From: a virus
Virus record (IMG/VR): IMGVR_UViG_3300036826_000351
Location: 1 to 21,122 of that record
Reading direction: 5' to 3' (one strand)
Length of the DNA: 21,122 nucleotides
The notes beneath the pieces were generated by a model. That model ran no database searches, was not told the DNA's origin, and saw only the letters and a list, made by a program, of their open reading frames with translations. How positions within the stretch are numbered: the stretch's first letter is position 1; each line of letters opens with the position of its first letter. A program made the position numbers and the translations under genes. Shown piece after piece: positions 7,601 to 15,239 of this stretch.

Positions 7601-10457
7601 CTCGCTCCAGCTCGAGGGCGACATCGCGCTGGCCTACGACGCCACCAACAAGGTCTTCACCAGCATGCGCGAGCAGGGGATGTCCTACCTGGACATCGTC
7701 CGGTCCACCGAGCGGGCCCAGGCCGAGATCGGGGTCGAGGGCGGCCCGGAGTACAGCCGGCTGGCGGCGATGGGTCAGAAGGCCCAGTACGCCCTGCAGA
7801 TGCAGGCCCCGCAGCTGGGCCGGGTCGGCGCGGTCCAGTCCCAGCTCGCGCTGACCCAGGCGGTGCTGGGGGTCCGGCCGACCACCGAGACCGACGCCGC
7901 CGAGCGGGAGGCCCAGAAGCAGGCCGCCGCCCAGGCGATCGCCAGCCAGGACGCCTACTTCCGGCAGATGCTGCTGGCCCAGCAGGCCTTCGACCGGAGC
8001 CGGGCCCGGGCCCAGGAGGACTTCGCCCTGCAGCGGTCCTACCAGGAGTACGACTACAACCTGCAGCGGACCCGGGCCGAGGACAACTTCAACCGGATGC
8101 GGGCCCGGGCGACCGCCGACTACCACCGCAGCGTGACCCGGGCCTGGTCGGACTTCCACCTGCAGCGGCAGCGCCAGGAAGACGACTACCACCACCAGCT
8201 GGAGGTGCAGGCCAAGCAGCGGGTGATCGCGATGAACCTCTACCAGCGGGTGGAGACCCAGCGCACCTCCTCGGCCACCTGGCTGTCGGCCAACGCAGGC
8301 GACATCGTCGACCGGATGCGCACCCAGATCGCCGACCTGCGCAAGCTGCGGCAGATGGGCATCTCCGACGACGCGATCCAGATGTACAACCTGGCCAGCC
8401 CGGAGAACCAGCAGCAGCTGGCCCGGCTGGTCACCGAGATGACCCCGCAGCTGACCCGGCGGTTCAACCGGCAGGCGGGCACCCTGCAGCGGCTGTCCGG
8501 GCGGCTGGGCCAGGACCCGGGGAACCTGGAGGCCGCCGAGGCCGAGCGCAACTTCCGGCTCAGCCGGGAGCGCGGGATGGAGGACATGAACCGGGCGATG
8601 GCCCGTCAGCACCGGGACTTCCGGCGTGGCCTGCACCAGCAGCGCGAAGACTTCAACATCATGATGAACCAGCAGGCCGAGGACTTCGAGACCCAGCAGC
8701 GCCGCCAGCTCAAGCAGTACAACACCACCATGGACCGGGCCGCCGAGGACATGGCCCACATGGCCGACGAGGTGCTGGGCAACATCGAGGACGTGCTGGT
8801 CAAGTCCTCCAAGCGGCTGACCGGCAGCGCCCAGGAGCAGGCCCGGCTCGCGCTGAAGGCGTTCCGGGACCTGAAGAAGGACACCACCCCCGAGGCGGTG
8901 GCCCTGATGCAGGAGCTGGCCGAGGTCTTCGGGTTCGACTACAAGAACCCGCTCAAGGGTGGCGGCGGCGGCAGCTCCGACCCCTACGCGCACGGCTCTG
9001 GCTATCCCGGGTCCGGCCGAGGGGCACCCCAGGCGGTGAGCACCCCGTACTACGCCGGCGGCTTCGGCGGGCCCAGCAACGGGATGCCCCGGGCCGAGGG
9101 CGGGATGGTGCCCGGCTGGACCCCGGGCCGCGACATCTACAACGTCCACCTCTCCGGCGGCGAGGCGATCATGCGCCCGGAGTGGGCCCGGGCGGTGGGC
9201 CCGCAGATCATCGACGCGATGAACCACCAGGCCAAGCACGGCGGGTTCGCCGCCGGCGGGGTGTTCTGGCCGGTGCCCGGACATCGGACCGGCACCTACC
9301 CCGGCCACGACGGGGTGGACATCAACCGTGGCTCGGGCTCGGACGACTACGGGGACCCGATCCGGGCGTTCCGGTCCGGCCGGATCGTCTACGTCGGCAC
9401 CCAGCGCGGCTACGGCGAGGCGATCTTCGAGGCCACCCGGGCCGGCACCGTGGTCTACGGGCACACCTCGAGCCAGAACGTGCACGCTGGGCAGCAGGTC
9501 CAGGCCGGTCAGCTGATCGGACGGGTCGGATCCACCGGCAACTCCTCGGCCCCGCACCTGCACTTCGGGATCCCGGGCGGGACCACCGCCCAGGCGCTGG
9601 CGCTGCTGAACGGAGCGATCCTGGGCGGGTTCGCCGGCGGCGACTACGCGGCGCTGGGGCCGCGCAAGACGCTGAGCGAGGTGGTCAAGGACCTCTACCC
9701 CCGGGCCGAGGCGGCGGCGGCGAACATGAAGGGCGTGCACCCGCTGTTCCCCGGTGACATCTCCAAGGTGATCAACCGGTTCGTGCGTCGCAAGTACCGT
9801 CAGCTGGACCGCCGGTTCGGCGCGACCGGTCCCGGCATCCTCGACATCGGCCGGGAGCCGAGCGGGCACCTGGACAACGAGCAGATCGTGCGCACCGGAG
9901 CGAACCGGATGGGCTGGGAGGACCAGTGGGCCGCGCTGCGGCAGATCGTGATGCACGAGTCCGGGTTCAACAACACCGCCCAGAACCCGACCTCGACCGC
10001 CTACGGGATGTTCCAGTTCCTGGACTCGACCTGGCCCTCCTACGGGGTCAAGAAGACCTCCGACCCGTGGCAGCAGACCCAGGCCGGGCTGCGCTACATC
10101 AAGGAGCGCTACGGCGACCCGCGCGGAGCCTGGCGGTTCTGGAAGGAGCACAACTGGTACGGCGACGGGGCGATGTTCGACGCCCCGAACCTGATCGGGG
10201 TCGGCGAGCGGGGCCCGGAGGCGGTGATCCCGCTCAACGACAAGGGTGGTGAGTTCCTGGCCCGCTCGATCGGGCTGACCACCTCGGCGATGGGCGGCGG
10301 GATCAACGTGTCGAACTACCGGATCGACCGGTCCACCAACTTCACCGGCCCGATCACGGTCCAGGCCAACGACCCCAACGAGCTGCTGGCCAAGCTCCAG
10401 GCCCGTCAGCGCGTCCGCGCGCTGAGCCGCCCGGTCCTGACAGGATCGGCGGCATGA
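4674..10457 (+). CDS. Tape measure protein with M23 peptidase and SLT transglycosylase domains
   Basis: 1927 aa, ATG 4674 with GAGGT 6 nt upstream. N-terminal residues 1-60 carry the usual tape-measure opening (VVLTADNSNYDQAM). Two hydrophobic stretches (about 409-435 and 731-774) are candidate membrane-inserting segments. Residues 1110-1175 and 1290-1366 are strict 11-residue repeats with an aromatic or Met at a fixed place. After a GGGGGSS linker (about 1429) comes a GGEAIMRPEW segment. An M23 metallopeptidase domain follows (about 1526-1640: H1545-x3-D1549, H1597, H1628-x-H1630, all zinc/catalytic positions present). An SLT-like domain follows (about 1750-1840: HESGFN with E1762 as putative catalytic acid, AYGMFQFLDSTW). 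The last part has GERGPEAVIPL. It sets tail length (about 290 nm if fully helical at 0.15 nm per residue) and probably opens the thick cell wall during DNA entry. Its stop overlaps the next ATG. Confidence 0.95.
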   Translation: MTAQPVEANVVLTADNSNYDQAMGNSAQTTNQLSSSIDTLTAKVSKMTRTAGKSLIGIAAADVALIGGATKAWNDYEKQMERLRSQAAVLSRTQDQQNKVMKDYTTSVRTLRSEFGTTTTEAAKLVETLSKVTNIRQTRDLQDLAKVFVQMSGATGESSEGLASSLTNLQKVMGTPINERNSRRYADTFTYLAAQTNTSAQGLIDFTAQLAPVAESLGMNTREVAGFATAFTQAGQEGGAAATAFTKVTSDMLRSIQSGSPELKTYANIVGMTGEQFSKLAKDDSAEAVLRVFEALSRNTKTAANDLNRLGLDGPRTIRAITSLTNQPGGIRAALGLAEDPAARGATERGYEAAMEGISDNLGKLREDMKQTAEAFASYLAPMIESFVTGLERAGSIVQNITEGPFGELISMIAGIAAPLAGGAGAMLLFAGALLKVAAAFTAFRSSTAYGIREGFAGGSGITRTAEGTYVARGGGILGRRGEQLRAGAMTDDPARRSTWIQRGQYNVGQMIGAGAGAFRRGGVVSDDWRTIRERVSARIPWTEQYVRPEAPRSALSYVAGGLGRGISQFVTPTFDQMRYADPTRRTRWAAQEAPWLRGTERLRLTGDLGRAMGGVGLTETQLAAQRAETARVHADPLLTNEARQARLTELRTMREETMARRASYQAQETAVRTEIASKQRLTQATEATTGSTKTLGEAVRGLGRGVVGGVAGATRAGAGAFWGSDLRNPALGMASMAALSGLGVQSNAAMMGSMGLMMGPGIAAGMAGIGAILDARQQYQGFQQIQRARAEATRRGIPSEMLGTNQAAIGEFAPYQTQEERSYLERATHPGALLGNIGRGLGSAYQFLTGGGNAYQTRQAEAEAARTQTRDLADAISSLAEAQGKPLGRLDLSSDRDRAKLDQTITDLAPAMDELNISTEQITKAFGSRNTVEGARAWSQMVSDLTRPGEATGMWARLRTTEAGQALLGDRTMRRSLQLEGDIALAYDATNKVFTSMREQGMSYLDIVRSTERAQAEIGVEGGPEYSRLAAMGQKAQYALQMQAPQLGRVGAVQSQLALTQAVLGVRPTTETDAAEREAQKQAAAQAIASQDAYFRQMLLAQQAFDRSRARAQEDFALQRSYQEYDYNLQRTRAEDNFNRMRARATADYHRSVTRAWSDFHLQRQRQEDDYHHQLEVQAKQRVIAMNLYQRVETQRTSSATWLSANAGDIVDRMRTQIADLRKLRQMGISDDAIQMYNLASPENQQQLARLVTEMTPQLTRRFNRQAGTLQRLSGRLGQDPGNLEAAEAERNFRLSRERGMEDMNRAMARQHRDFRRGLHQQREDFNIMMNQQAEDFETQQRRQLKQYNTTMDRAAEDMAHMADEVLGNIEDVLVKSSKRLTGSAQEQARLALKAFRDLKKDTTPEAVALMQELAEVFGFDYKNPLKGGGGGSSDPYAHGSGYPGSGRGAPQAVSTPYYAGGFGGPSNGMPRAEGGMVPGWTPGRDIYNVHLSGGEAIMRPEWARAVGPQIIDAMNHQAKHGGFAAGGVFWPVPGHRTGTYPGHDGVDINRGSGSDDYGDPIRAFRSGRIVYVGTQRGYGEAIFEATRAGTVVYGHTSSQNVHAGQQVQAGQLIGRVGSTGNSSAPHLHFGIPGGTTAQALALLNGAILGGFAGGDYAALGPRKTLSEVVKDLYPRAEAAAANMKGVHPLFPGDISKVINRFVRRKYRQLDRRFGATGPGILDIGREPSGHLDNEQIVRTGANRMGWEDQWAALRQIVMHESGFNNTAQNPTSTAYGMFQFLDSTWPSYGVKKTSDPWQQTQAGLRYIKERYGDPRGAWRFWKEHNWYGDGAMFDAPNLIGVGERGPEAVIPLNDKGGEFLARSIGLTTSAMGGGINVSNYRIDRSTNFTGPITVQANDPNELLAKLQARQRVRALSRPVLTGSAA
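8001..8198 (+). repeat. Six 11-residue repeats in the tape measure protein, block 1
   Basis: Residues 1110-1175 divide into six 11-mers: RARAQEDFALQ, RSYQEYDYNLQ, RTRAEDNFNRM, RARATADYHRS, VTRAWSDFHLQ and RQRQEDDYHHQ. F or Y occupies position 8 in every unit, usually after D or N. The DNA units have diverged, so the repeat is kept at protein level. Confidence 0.85.
8541..8771 (+). repeat. Seven 11-residue repeats in the tape measure protein, block 2
   Basis: Residues 1290-1366 divide into AERNFRLSRER, GMEDMNRAMAR, QHRDFRRGLHQ, QREDFNIMMNQ, QAEDFETQQRR, QLKQYNTTMDR and AAEDMAHMADE. Position 5 is always F, Y or M, mostly after D. It shows the same period and chemistry as block 1, from which it is separated by about 114 residues. 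Confidence 0.85.
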
Positions 10458-10939
10458 GCCGGACCAGGCAGGCCAAGCCGTTCGTGGCCACCCCGGAGGC
10501 CGGGCTGGACTACCTGGCGGTGGAGATCAGCTACGGCTCGCGCTGGGTCAACCTCAACGACGGTGCCGTCTACAAGATCTCGGCGGACCAGACCCGGGAC
10601 TCCACCACCAGGTCCTGGCGGAAGGTGACCGCCGACTCCCCGGTACTGGGCGGCAACTACCTGGTGCACGCGGTGCCGGACATGGTCAACGAGCAGATCG
10701 CGGTCTGGGTCTACGGAGCCAGCCAGTCCGAGGTGGCCGACAACCTATTCGGGCTGGTGCGGCTGTTCGAGCAGTACGACTTCCGGATCCGGTGGACCAC
10801 CGACGACTACCGGGAGTACTGGCGCTGCCAGCTGGCCGAGGCCGCGATGAGCCGGGGCCAGGTCTGGACCCACAGCCTGATGGCGATGGCCGCCTTCACC
10901 GTCCCGCGCTACCCGGACGTGACCCGGGAGCGGATCTGA
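10454..10939 (+). CDS. Minor tail protein, probable distal tail (Dit-like)
   Basis: 161 aa, with ATG overlapping the tape measure stop by 4 nt (ATGA). This is the first gene after the tape measure, the place of the distal tail protein in siphophages. The sequence is beta-rich with short strands (YLAVEISYGSRWVNL, YKISADQT, YLVHAVPDMVNEQIAVWVYG). A helix follows (SEVADNLFGLVRLFEQYD), then another strand pair (FRIRWTTDDYREYWRCQLAEA) and a final TVPRYPDV. This strand-helix pattern fits the N-terminal ring domain of Dit proteins, though at 161 aa it lacks an extra C-terminal domain. The function is assigned from position and pattern only. Confidence 0.65.
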   Translation: MSRTRQAKPFVATPEAGLDYLAVEISYGSRWVNLNDGAVYKISADQTRDSTTRSWRKVTADSPVLGGNYLVHAVPDMVNEQIAVWVYGASQSEVADNLFGLVRLFEQYDFRIRWTTDDYREYWRCQLAEAAMSRGQVWTHSLMAMAAFTVPRYPDVTRERI

Positions 10940-11394
10940 TGAGCGGCCGGCTGACGCTGTGGGGGGCCGGCGAGCTGCTGACCACCTTCTTCGGCAACGG
11001 TGCCAGCGGCAAGCTGCCGCCGGGCTCGTTCTACCTGGCCCTGATCCGGCAGGTCGCGCCCACCCCGTTCATGTCCGCGGCCGAGATCGACGAGCCGGAC
11101 GCCGCCGACTACGCCCGGACCGAGATCGCCAACGACACCGACAGCTGGGCCAACGCCTCCAGCCCGCAGCTGGTCTCCAACCTGCTGGTGGCGCAGTTCG
11201 CCGAGGCAGTCACCGACTGGGGCGAGTGCCGGTACTGGGCGCTGTGCAACGCCCCGGTCGAGGGGTTCAACTACCTGGTCGGCGAGCTGGAGACCCCGCT
11301 GCTGGTCAGCGCCGGGGACACCGTGGAGGTCGCCGAGGGTGACCTGGGCGTCTCCCTGGGCCCGTTCTTCACCGCCGAGGAGGACGACGAATGA
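10939..11394 (+). CDS. Small minor tail protein (tail fibre-like beta protein)
   Basis: 151 aa from ATG 10939, which overlaps the previous TGA. GGGAGCGG lies just upstream. Motifs in order: GAGELLTTFFGNG, PPGSFYLALIRQVAPTP, EIDEPDAADYARTEIAND, a SNLLVAQFAEAVTDWGECRYWALCN block, then YLVGELETPLLVSAGDTVEVAEGDLGVSLG. This order (F-Y-LAL-I, then YAR, then WG..YWAL, then GEL..P..V..GDTV....L.V.L) is seen in small tail-fibre-like beta-sandwich proteins of actinobacterial prophages. It also matches, more weakly, the protein at 14650. A virion structural role in the tail tip is likely. The exact role is unknown. Confidence 0.65.
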   Translation: MSGRLTLWGAGELLTTFFGNGASGKLPPGSFYLALIRQVAPTPFMSAAEIDEPDAADYARTEIANDTDSWANASSPQLVSNLLVAQFAEAVTDWGECRYWALCNAPVEGFNYLVGELETPLLVSAGDTVEVAEGDLGVSLGPFFTAEEDDE

Positions 11395-11404
11395 GGGGCG
11401 AGCG

Positions 11405-12388
11405 GTGGTCGTCAAGCAGATGAAGCCGGGCTCGACCGCGATCACCGCCAAGGCGATGACCAAGGCCGGCGTGGTGCCGCCCGAGATCCGGGAGCTGCCC
11501 GGCGGGCTGTACCCGCTGCACTCGGCCGCCTTCGAGATGGACGAGTACCGGATCATGGCCGGCTGGCCGGTGCCGGTGCCGGCCTACGACATCCGCGCGG
11601 AGACCCTGATGAGCGCCGACGGCACGGCGCTGGCCGACCGGGACCCACCGACCTCGCTGGTCACTGGGGCCACCTTCCGCTGGATCGCCGACACCAACTA
11701 CTACGACCTCACCTCGCTGCGCTGGGCCCCGATCCAGGGCGGGGCCCCACCGTGGACCGCGATGCCGGGCAGCGACCCGACCCTGGTCACCGACTACTCC
11801 TACCGGGTGGGCGAGGAGATGTTCACCTCGATGACCTGCCTCAACTTCGACTCCGACACCGCCGACTACCTCTCCTGCGACCTGAACCTGGCGATGGGCG
11901 GGTCCAACGGCTACTCGGTGATCATGGTGATGAGCCCGAACTCGGTCTACGGCAACAACCCCGACGTGCCGGCCAACGGCCTGTTCGGGCCGATGGGCGA
12001 CGCCGACTCGCCACCGGGCTGGTTCAGCCTGAGCATCCGGGGCAACTTCGTCTGGCTGTCCTCCGACGACTCCACCGACCAGCGCGGGGTCTCGATCGGG
12101 ACCGGGCAGCGCAGCACCGCGCCGATGTTCCTGGCCGTGGTCGTGGGTAGGCCTCAGGCGTCGCTGTATGCCGCCTCCGGGCCTTCCAGCCTGCTGACCA
12201 AGCGGATCCCCACCGGGGATGCCAGCAGGGCGCTGAGGGCCGATTTCTGGCTGGGCCGGACCCCGCTCACCCCGGCCACCGCGGACCTGGCCCTGTTCGA
12301 CCTGGGCATCTACGGAGACATGCTGACCCCGGCCCAGGTGGCCTCGGAGTTCGCCCTGCTGTCCGGCATCTACGGAGGCGACACCTAG
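11405..12388 (+). CDS. Minor tail protein with probable LamG-like C-terminal domain
   Basis: 327 aa from GTG 11405, chosen because GAGGGG (11393-11398) is 6 nt upstream. The frame is open further upstream, but that part is out of frame with and overlapped by the previous gene. The first 100 residues form a Pro/Gly-rich linker that includes a short beta segment (ALADRDPPTSLVTGATFRW). From about residue 140 the pattern is that of a concanavalin A/LamG jelly roll: FDSDTADYLSCDLNLAMG, YSVIMVMSPNS, FSLSIRGNFVWLSS and APMFLAVVVG, closing with LALFDLGIYGDMLTPAQVASEFALLSGIYG, which is typical of the end of such domains. These folds often bind sugars, so surface binding is plausible (inference). The stop overlaps the next GTG by one nt. 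Confidence 0.65.
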   Translation: MVVKQMKPGSTAITAKAMTKAGVVPPEIRELPGGLYPLHSAAFEMDEYRIMAGWPVPVPAYDIRAETLMSADGTALADRDPPTSLVTGATFRWIADTNYYDLTSLRWAPIQGGAPPWTAMPGSDPTLVTDYSYRVGEEMFTSMTCLNFDSDTADYLSCDLNLAMGGSNGYSVIMVMSPNSVYGNNPDVPANGLFGPMGDADSPPGWFSLSIRGNFVWLSSDDSTDQRGVSIGTGQRSTAPMFLAVVVGRPQASLYAASGPSSLLTKRIPTGDASRALRADFWLGRTPLTPATADLALFDLGIYGDMLTPAQVASEFALLSGIYGGDT

Positions 12389-14637
12389 TGCCTTCCCCGA
12401 TCGGCACCCTGACCGCGGTGCCCAGCGAGCAGATCCCGCTGGGCTACTTCCGGGTCTTCGCCCAGCCCCCGGGCGGGGCCCGGAAGGAGATCACCGTGTT
12501 CCGGGGTGCGCCGGTCAAGGTGGCCAACGCCACCACCGGGGACCCGTTCACCGACATCACCGCCCAGATCTCGCTGCCCCAGGTCACCGTCTTCGACGCT
12601 CCCGGCGAGGGCGACCTGGACTGGCTGGTGGCCGACTGCGACATCGACATCGTGTTCCAGAACACCGGGGGCTACGAGTTCGACTGGGCCTGGGAGGGCT
12701 ACATCGCCTCCTTCTCACTGTCGCTGTCGGGCAACGACTCGAGCGTGACCATCGACTGCAAGGGTGCCTTCTTCGGGCTGGACGACTACCTGGGCATCCC
12801 GTCCTTCCCGCGCCGGCCGATTCCGTACGAGATCCTGATCGCCCGGGCCTTCGACCAGACCTACCACCCGGCCCGGCTGGGCAACTTCCGGCTGGTGTTC
12901 CCGGACTGGTGGAACCAGCGGGTCCCGGAGTCCAACGACCCGGACTACCTGGTCGCGCTGAAGCCGTACGGGGTGGCCACCGGCCAGCTCTGGACCGGGT
13001 TCACCTCGCGGTCCACCGGGACCTGGGAGCCGCTGCTGACCGGGCATGTGCAGTCCATGCTCAGCGACATGTTCGCCGCCGGCGGCAACCAGTGGAGCAT
13101 CCGGAACCGGGGCAAGCGCCGACCCGAGCTGTACCTGCGGCAGATCCCCGACAGCCACGACGACGCGATCATCGAGATCTACCTGGGCGCGCCCGGGGTG
13201 AGCTTCGAGGGCAGCCGGGACTACACCCAGCGGGCCGGGGTGATCTACGGGCAGGGGGCCGACGAGGCCGGGATCACCTTCAACGGGATGGAGATCACCC
13301 CGGACGGCCGGCAGACCTACTTCAAGCCGTTCGCCTACTCCGCGCGGCAGTGGCCGAGGCTGAAGAACCCGATGTACGACAAGCGGGTCAAGCCCAAGGA
13401 GACGATGGTCCAGTTCGTCCAGGGCGTGGACGAGATCAGCGCGGTCAAGATCGCCCAGGCCCAGTACCAGCGGTTCGCCGAGCCCGGGATCACCGGCAGC
13501 ATCACCCTGCTCACCGACCCGCGCTACGCCGACGGCTCGCTGTGCCCACGGATGATGATCAAGGCCGGGTCCACGATCCGGCTGCACGGGCTGCTCGGGA
13601 TCAAGGAGGGCGTGCTGGCCCACGTCACCTCGTCCCAGGTGGACTTCACCGCGCTGACGGTCGCGCTGTCCTACGACACCAAGTACCGCGACCAGCTGAC
13701 CGTGGAGGAGGTCCGGGCCCGGACCCGGGACGCGCTGAACCCGCTGCACGCCCTGCAGGTGGGCAAGTACACCAACACCATCCAGGACCTGGTCATCCCG
13801 TGGTCCTACAAGCACGGCTCGGGGATCATCCCGACCCCGGCCAAGGAGTTCTTCGGCGAGAAACTGCCCTCGACCGCGCAGTTCCCCTACCAGGAGTGGA
13901 CCAGGAAGTACCCGCCCAAGGACCCGAAGAGCGCCCCGTACTACATCCGGATCGGGCCGACCGATGTCAACAACGCCAACCACAACTGGTCGGGGGTGAT
14001 CCGGGACCAGAAGATGACGATGGCGGTGCCGATCCGGATGGGCCAGGCCGGAAGCATCCGGCTCACCCAGATCGCGGCCTACGACCGGGACGGCAACGTG
14101 CTGCCGGTCAAGTTCCACTTCTCGCTGTACTACGGCAACGGCACGGCCGCGGACGCGATGCCGAAGTTCCCGATGGACCTGGACGACCCCGACGCCCCGG
14201 ATTGGCGCAGGGCACGGCGGGTCGACGGCACCGTGATCGAGACCCACTACCAGGCCTTCCAGTCCTTCCCGTTCTACAAGGGGGCCTGGGAGGAGCAGCA
14301 GGAGGACGGCACCCAGTTCCCGTGGAGCGCGGACGCCAACGTGACCACCCAGGGAGCCGGGTTCATCGTCGGCTGGGGCAACTACTACGAGCCGGCCGGC
14401 TACTCCCCGGGCCGGGCCAGCAAGGGAGCCGCCCGGACCGGGCTGCTGGAGGATGCCACCGCCTGGACCTGGGACGTGGCCGGGCATCAGAACATCGACT
14501 TCCAGAAGCCGGAGAACAACGTCAACGAGGAGTACGTGGGGATGCTCTTCGTGCAGTTCTACTGCGACGACCAGGGCGACGAGCCGGTCTACTTCATGGG
14601 CCGGCTGATCCGGACCGATCCCGGGCAGACGAGCTAG
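12388..14637 (+). CDS. Large minor tail protein, probable tail hub/baseplate (Tal-like)
   Basis: 749 aa from GTG 12388 (GGAGG at 12374-12378, 9 nt upstream; overlaps the previous TAG by one base). The N-terminal 400 residues are mainly beta with a conserved core pattern. A VSFEGSRDYTQRAGVIYGQG segment precedes VALSYDTKYRDQLTVEEVRARTRDALNP, a typical ending of the hub part of actinophage minor tail proteins. A Trp/Pro/Tyr-rich C-terminal region follows (about 500-749: NHNWSGVIRDQKMTMAVPIRM, GWGNYYEPAGYSPGRA, YVGMLFVQFYCDDQGDEPVYFMG) and looks like a separate beta domain, perhaps for host binding. The protein probably closes the tail tube and organises the tip. No protease or hydrolase motif was seen. 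Confidence 0.75.
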   Translation: MPSPIGTLTAVPSEQIPLGYFRVFAQPPGGARKEITVFRGAPVKVANATTGDPFTDITAQISLPQVTVFDAPGEGDLDWLVADCDIDIVFQNTGGYEFDWAWEGYIASFSLSLSGNDSSVTIDCKGAFFGLDDYLGIPSFPRRPIPYEILIARAFDQTYHPARLGNFRLVFPDWWNQRVPESNDPDYLVALKPYGVATGQLWTGFTSRSTGTWEPLLTGHVQSMLSDMFAAGGNQWSIRNRGKRRPELYLRQIPDSHDDAIIEIYLGAPGVSFEGSRDYTQRAGVIYGQGADEAGITFNGMEITPDGRQTYFKPFAYSARQWPRLKNPMYDKRVKPKETMVQFVQGVDEISAVKIAQAQYQRFAEPGITGSITLLTDPRYADGSLCPRMMIKAGSTIRLHGLLGIKEGVLAHVTSSQVDFTALTVALSYDTKYRDQLTVEEVRARTRDALNPLHALQVGKYTNTIQDLVIPWSYKHGSGIIPTPAKEFFGEKLPSTAQFPYQEWTRKYPPKDPKSAPYYIRIGPTDVNNANHNWSGVIRDQKMTMAVPIRMGQAGSIRLTQIAAYDRDGNVLPVKFHFSLYYGNGTAADAMPKFPMDLDDPDAPDWRRARRVDGTVIETHYQAFQSFPFYKGAWEEQQEDGTQFPWSADANVTTQGAGFIVGWGNYYEPAGYSPGRASKGAARTGLLEDATAWTWDVAGHQNIDFQKPENNVNEEYVGMLFVQFYCDDQGDEPVYFMGRLIRTDPGQTS

Positions 14638-14649
14638 GAGGGCAGAGCC

Positions 14650-15012
14650 ATCGACGGCACCATCACCGACGCCCAGGTGCACCTGTGGCTGCAGGACATC
14701 GCCGACGCCGGCTTCGTCAGCCTGCACTTCGACACCCCGGCCCTGGGCGGGACCGACAAGGCGGAGATCGCCGGGGGCGGCTACCAGCGGTTCAAGATGA
14801 GCTGGTCCAACCCCGACAACCGGGCGATCTGGAGCGTGGTGGACGCCCGGTTCACCGGGCTGACCCAGACCAAGGTCACCTACTTCGGGATCTGGAACAA
14901 GCAGAACAAGGGCCGGCTGATGGCCTACACCGAGCTGGCCTCCCCGGTAGCGATCGGCAACGGCAAGGGCTTCGTGATCCCGGCCGGGCAGATCGCGGTC
15001 AGCATGGGCTAG
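14650..15012 (+). CDS. Small tail protein, apparent ATC start
   Basis: About 120 aa ending at TAG 15010-15012. The only canonical in-frame start is GTG 14677, which has no Shine-Dalgarno. GGAGGG (14637-14642, overlapping the previous stop) is placed 7 nt before ATC 14650, and residues from there (DGTITDAQVHLWLQDI) look coding. Initiation at ATC, or a G-to-C change or error in an ATG, is therefore likely. The protein reads VSLHFDTP, EIAGGGYQRFKMSW, VTYFGIWNKQNKGRLMAYTEL and IPAGQIAVSMG. This order resembles the beta-sandwich protein at 10939. It is followed 3 nt later by the next gene. A tail-tip structural role is inferred. Confidence 0.6.
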   Translation: MDGTITDAQVHLWLQDIADAGFVSLHFDTPALGGTDKAEIAGGGYQRFKMSWSNPDNRAIWSVVDARFTGLTQTKVTYFGIWNKQNKGRLMAYTELASPVAIGNGKGFVIPAGQIAVSMG

Positions 15013-15015
15013 GCC

Positions 15016-15180
15016 ATGGCCGAGGACCAGGGAGCCAAGGAGAAAGTCGCGGAGAAGGCGACCGAGAAGATCACCCTGGCCCGGGGCGAGGTCTGGCTGC
15101 TGAGGATCGCCGCGGCCACCGGGGTGGTCTCGATGCTGGCGCACGGGGTCCAGTTCCTGCACGAGATCGGACTGTTCTGA
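15016..15180 (+). CDS. 54-aa single-span membrane protein, possibly holin-like
   Basis: ATG 15016 lies 3 nt after the previous stop. The stop is TGA 15178-15180. Residues 1-25 are charged (MAEDQGAKEKVAEKATEK) and residues about 27-50 form one hydrophobic segment (VWLLRIAAATGVVSMLAHGV) ending in LHEIGLF. This is the last gene of the rightward block, where small holins and other lysis or tail-tip membrane proteins are often found. It has no second span and no partner endolysin in the window, so a holin role is only a guess. Codon use matches its neighbours. Confidence 0.6.
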   Translation: MAEDQGAKEKVAEKATEKITLARGEVWLLRIAAATGVVSMLAHGVQFLHEIGLF

Positions 15181-15185
15181 GTCTG

Positions 15186-15212
15186 TTCACTTCAGTCACT
15201 CTGGTCACATCG
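15186..15212 (+). repeat. Three tandem 9-bp repeats
   Basis: TTCACTTCA (15186-15194), GTCACTCTG (15195-15203) and GTCACATCG (15204-15212) share (G/T)TCAC(T/A) at a 9-nt period, in the gap between the convergent gene blocks. They could bind a protein or be a chance low-complexity run. Confidence 0.4.
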
Positions 15213-15239
15213 GATGCAAAATTTTTTGGCCCGAAATGC

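Noticed and set aside
4569-10151. Very long open frame antisense to the tape measure gene
   Set aside because: It is Gly/Leu/Pro/His-rich with the composition expected from reading high-GC codons backwards, has no Shine-Dalgarno logic, and lies fully over a gene with clear domains.
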